A stretch of DNA of 64,000 nucleotides from Zeus faber (taxonomy: Eukaryota > Chordata > Actinopteri > Zeiformes > Zeidae). Shown here one piece after another: positions 63,757 to 64,000 of the stretch. The stretch lies in the NCBI GenBank assembly GCA_960531495.1, contig OY482853.1:27853122-27917121 (forward strand), in the 5' to 3' direction. The position numbers and the translations under genes are program-made. The notes beneath the pieces are model-generated. The model was not told the DNA's origin and made no database searches. It saw only the letters and a program-made list of their open reading frames with translations. Every line of letters starts with the position of its first letter. Position 1 is the first letter of the stretch.

Positions 63757-64000
63757 GTGAGTGACGATGGACACATGGAAAGCAAAGAGAATAGGACGTC
63801 CCCGGTGTATGGCTCTAATAAGGCAGGAGAACAGTGGTTGACAGCCTTGGCCCATGCAATGACAACCATTGGGTGCAGTCTGACTGCCAGAATCGGCTGT
63901 GTATCAATTATTTGGATATTGAGGATAAAGTACCATCTCTGCAAAGGCGACTTGTATCTGGATCCATGCATCCACTGGATCCACAGTGACGTGCACAGAA

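Overview
This is vertebrate nuclear DNA, almost certainly from a ray-finned (teleost-like) fish. The evidence is short GT-AG exons in long introns, very long (GT)n/(CA)n arrays, and a mixture of Tc1, hAT, TTAA-target MITE, Ty3/gypsy and LINE copies typical of fish genomes. No species can be named from the sequence.

Region 1 (about 1.1-43.2 kb, + strand) is one gene, eif4g1, the translation-initiation scaffold eIF4G1. I could place 31 coding exons from the start ATG at 1347 to the TAA at 41540-41542, with consistent reading phase at every junction and GT/AG at every intron. The order is N-terminal Pro/Gln region, PABP-binding segment, long acidic linker, eIF4E-binding motif, poly-Gly tract, MIF4G domain, Arg/Ser-rich linker, MA3 domain and W2 domain, followed by a T-rich 3' UTR ending near 43.18 kb. 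The exon lengths sum to 5236 nt, one more than a multiple of three. The extra base lies in a C7 run in exon 10, where the open frame changes. A GC-rich block at 21.6-21.9 kb looks like an internal alternative promoter and first exon that would make an N-truncated isoform.

Region 2 (introns of eif4g1) is full of transposons: a hAT copy with 8-bp target duplication (9.5-10.7 kb), a TIR element with an acidic ORF (12.06-13.6 kb), two TTAA-flanked MITE relatives, two Tc1 relics with the same internal deletion, another hAT (33.8-35.0 kb) and LINE 3' ends. Several splice sites sit directly in or beside microsatellites or transposon sequence.

Region 3 (43.2-63 kb) is intergenic in the present-day sense. 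It holds relics of an alkaline phosphatase paralogue (an exon-2-like piece at 44.17 kb and an exon-10-like piece at 61.64 kb). Between them lie a defective Ty3/gypsy element (49.9-54.0 kb), whose 3' LTR is split by a hAT element with a perfect 8-bp target duplication, and a decayed LINE (56.0-60.6 kb) itself interrupted by a 0.5-kb insert.

Region 4 (63.03 kb to the window edge) is the start of an apparently intact alkaline phosphatase gene (signal peptide exon and exon 2). It runs out of the window.
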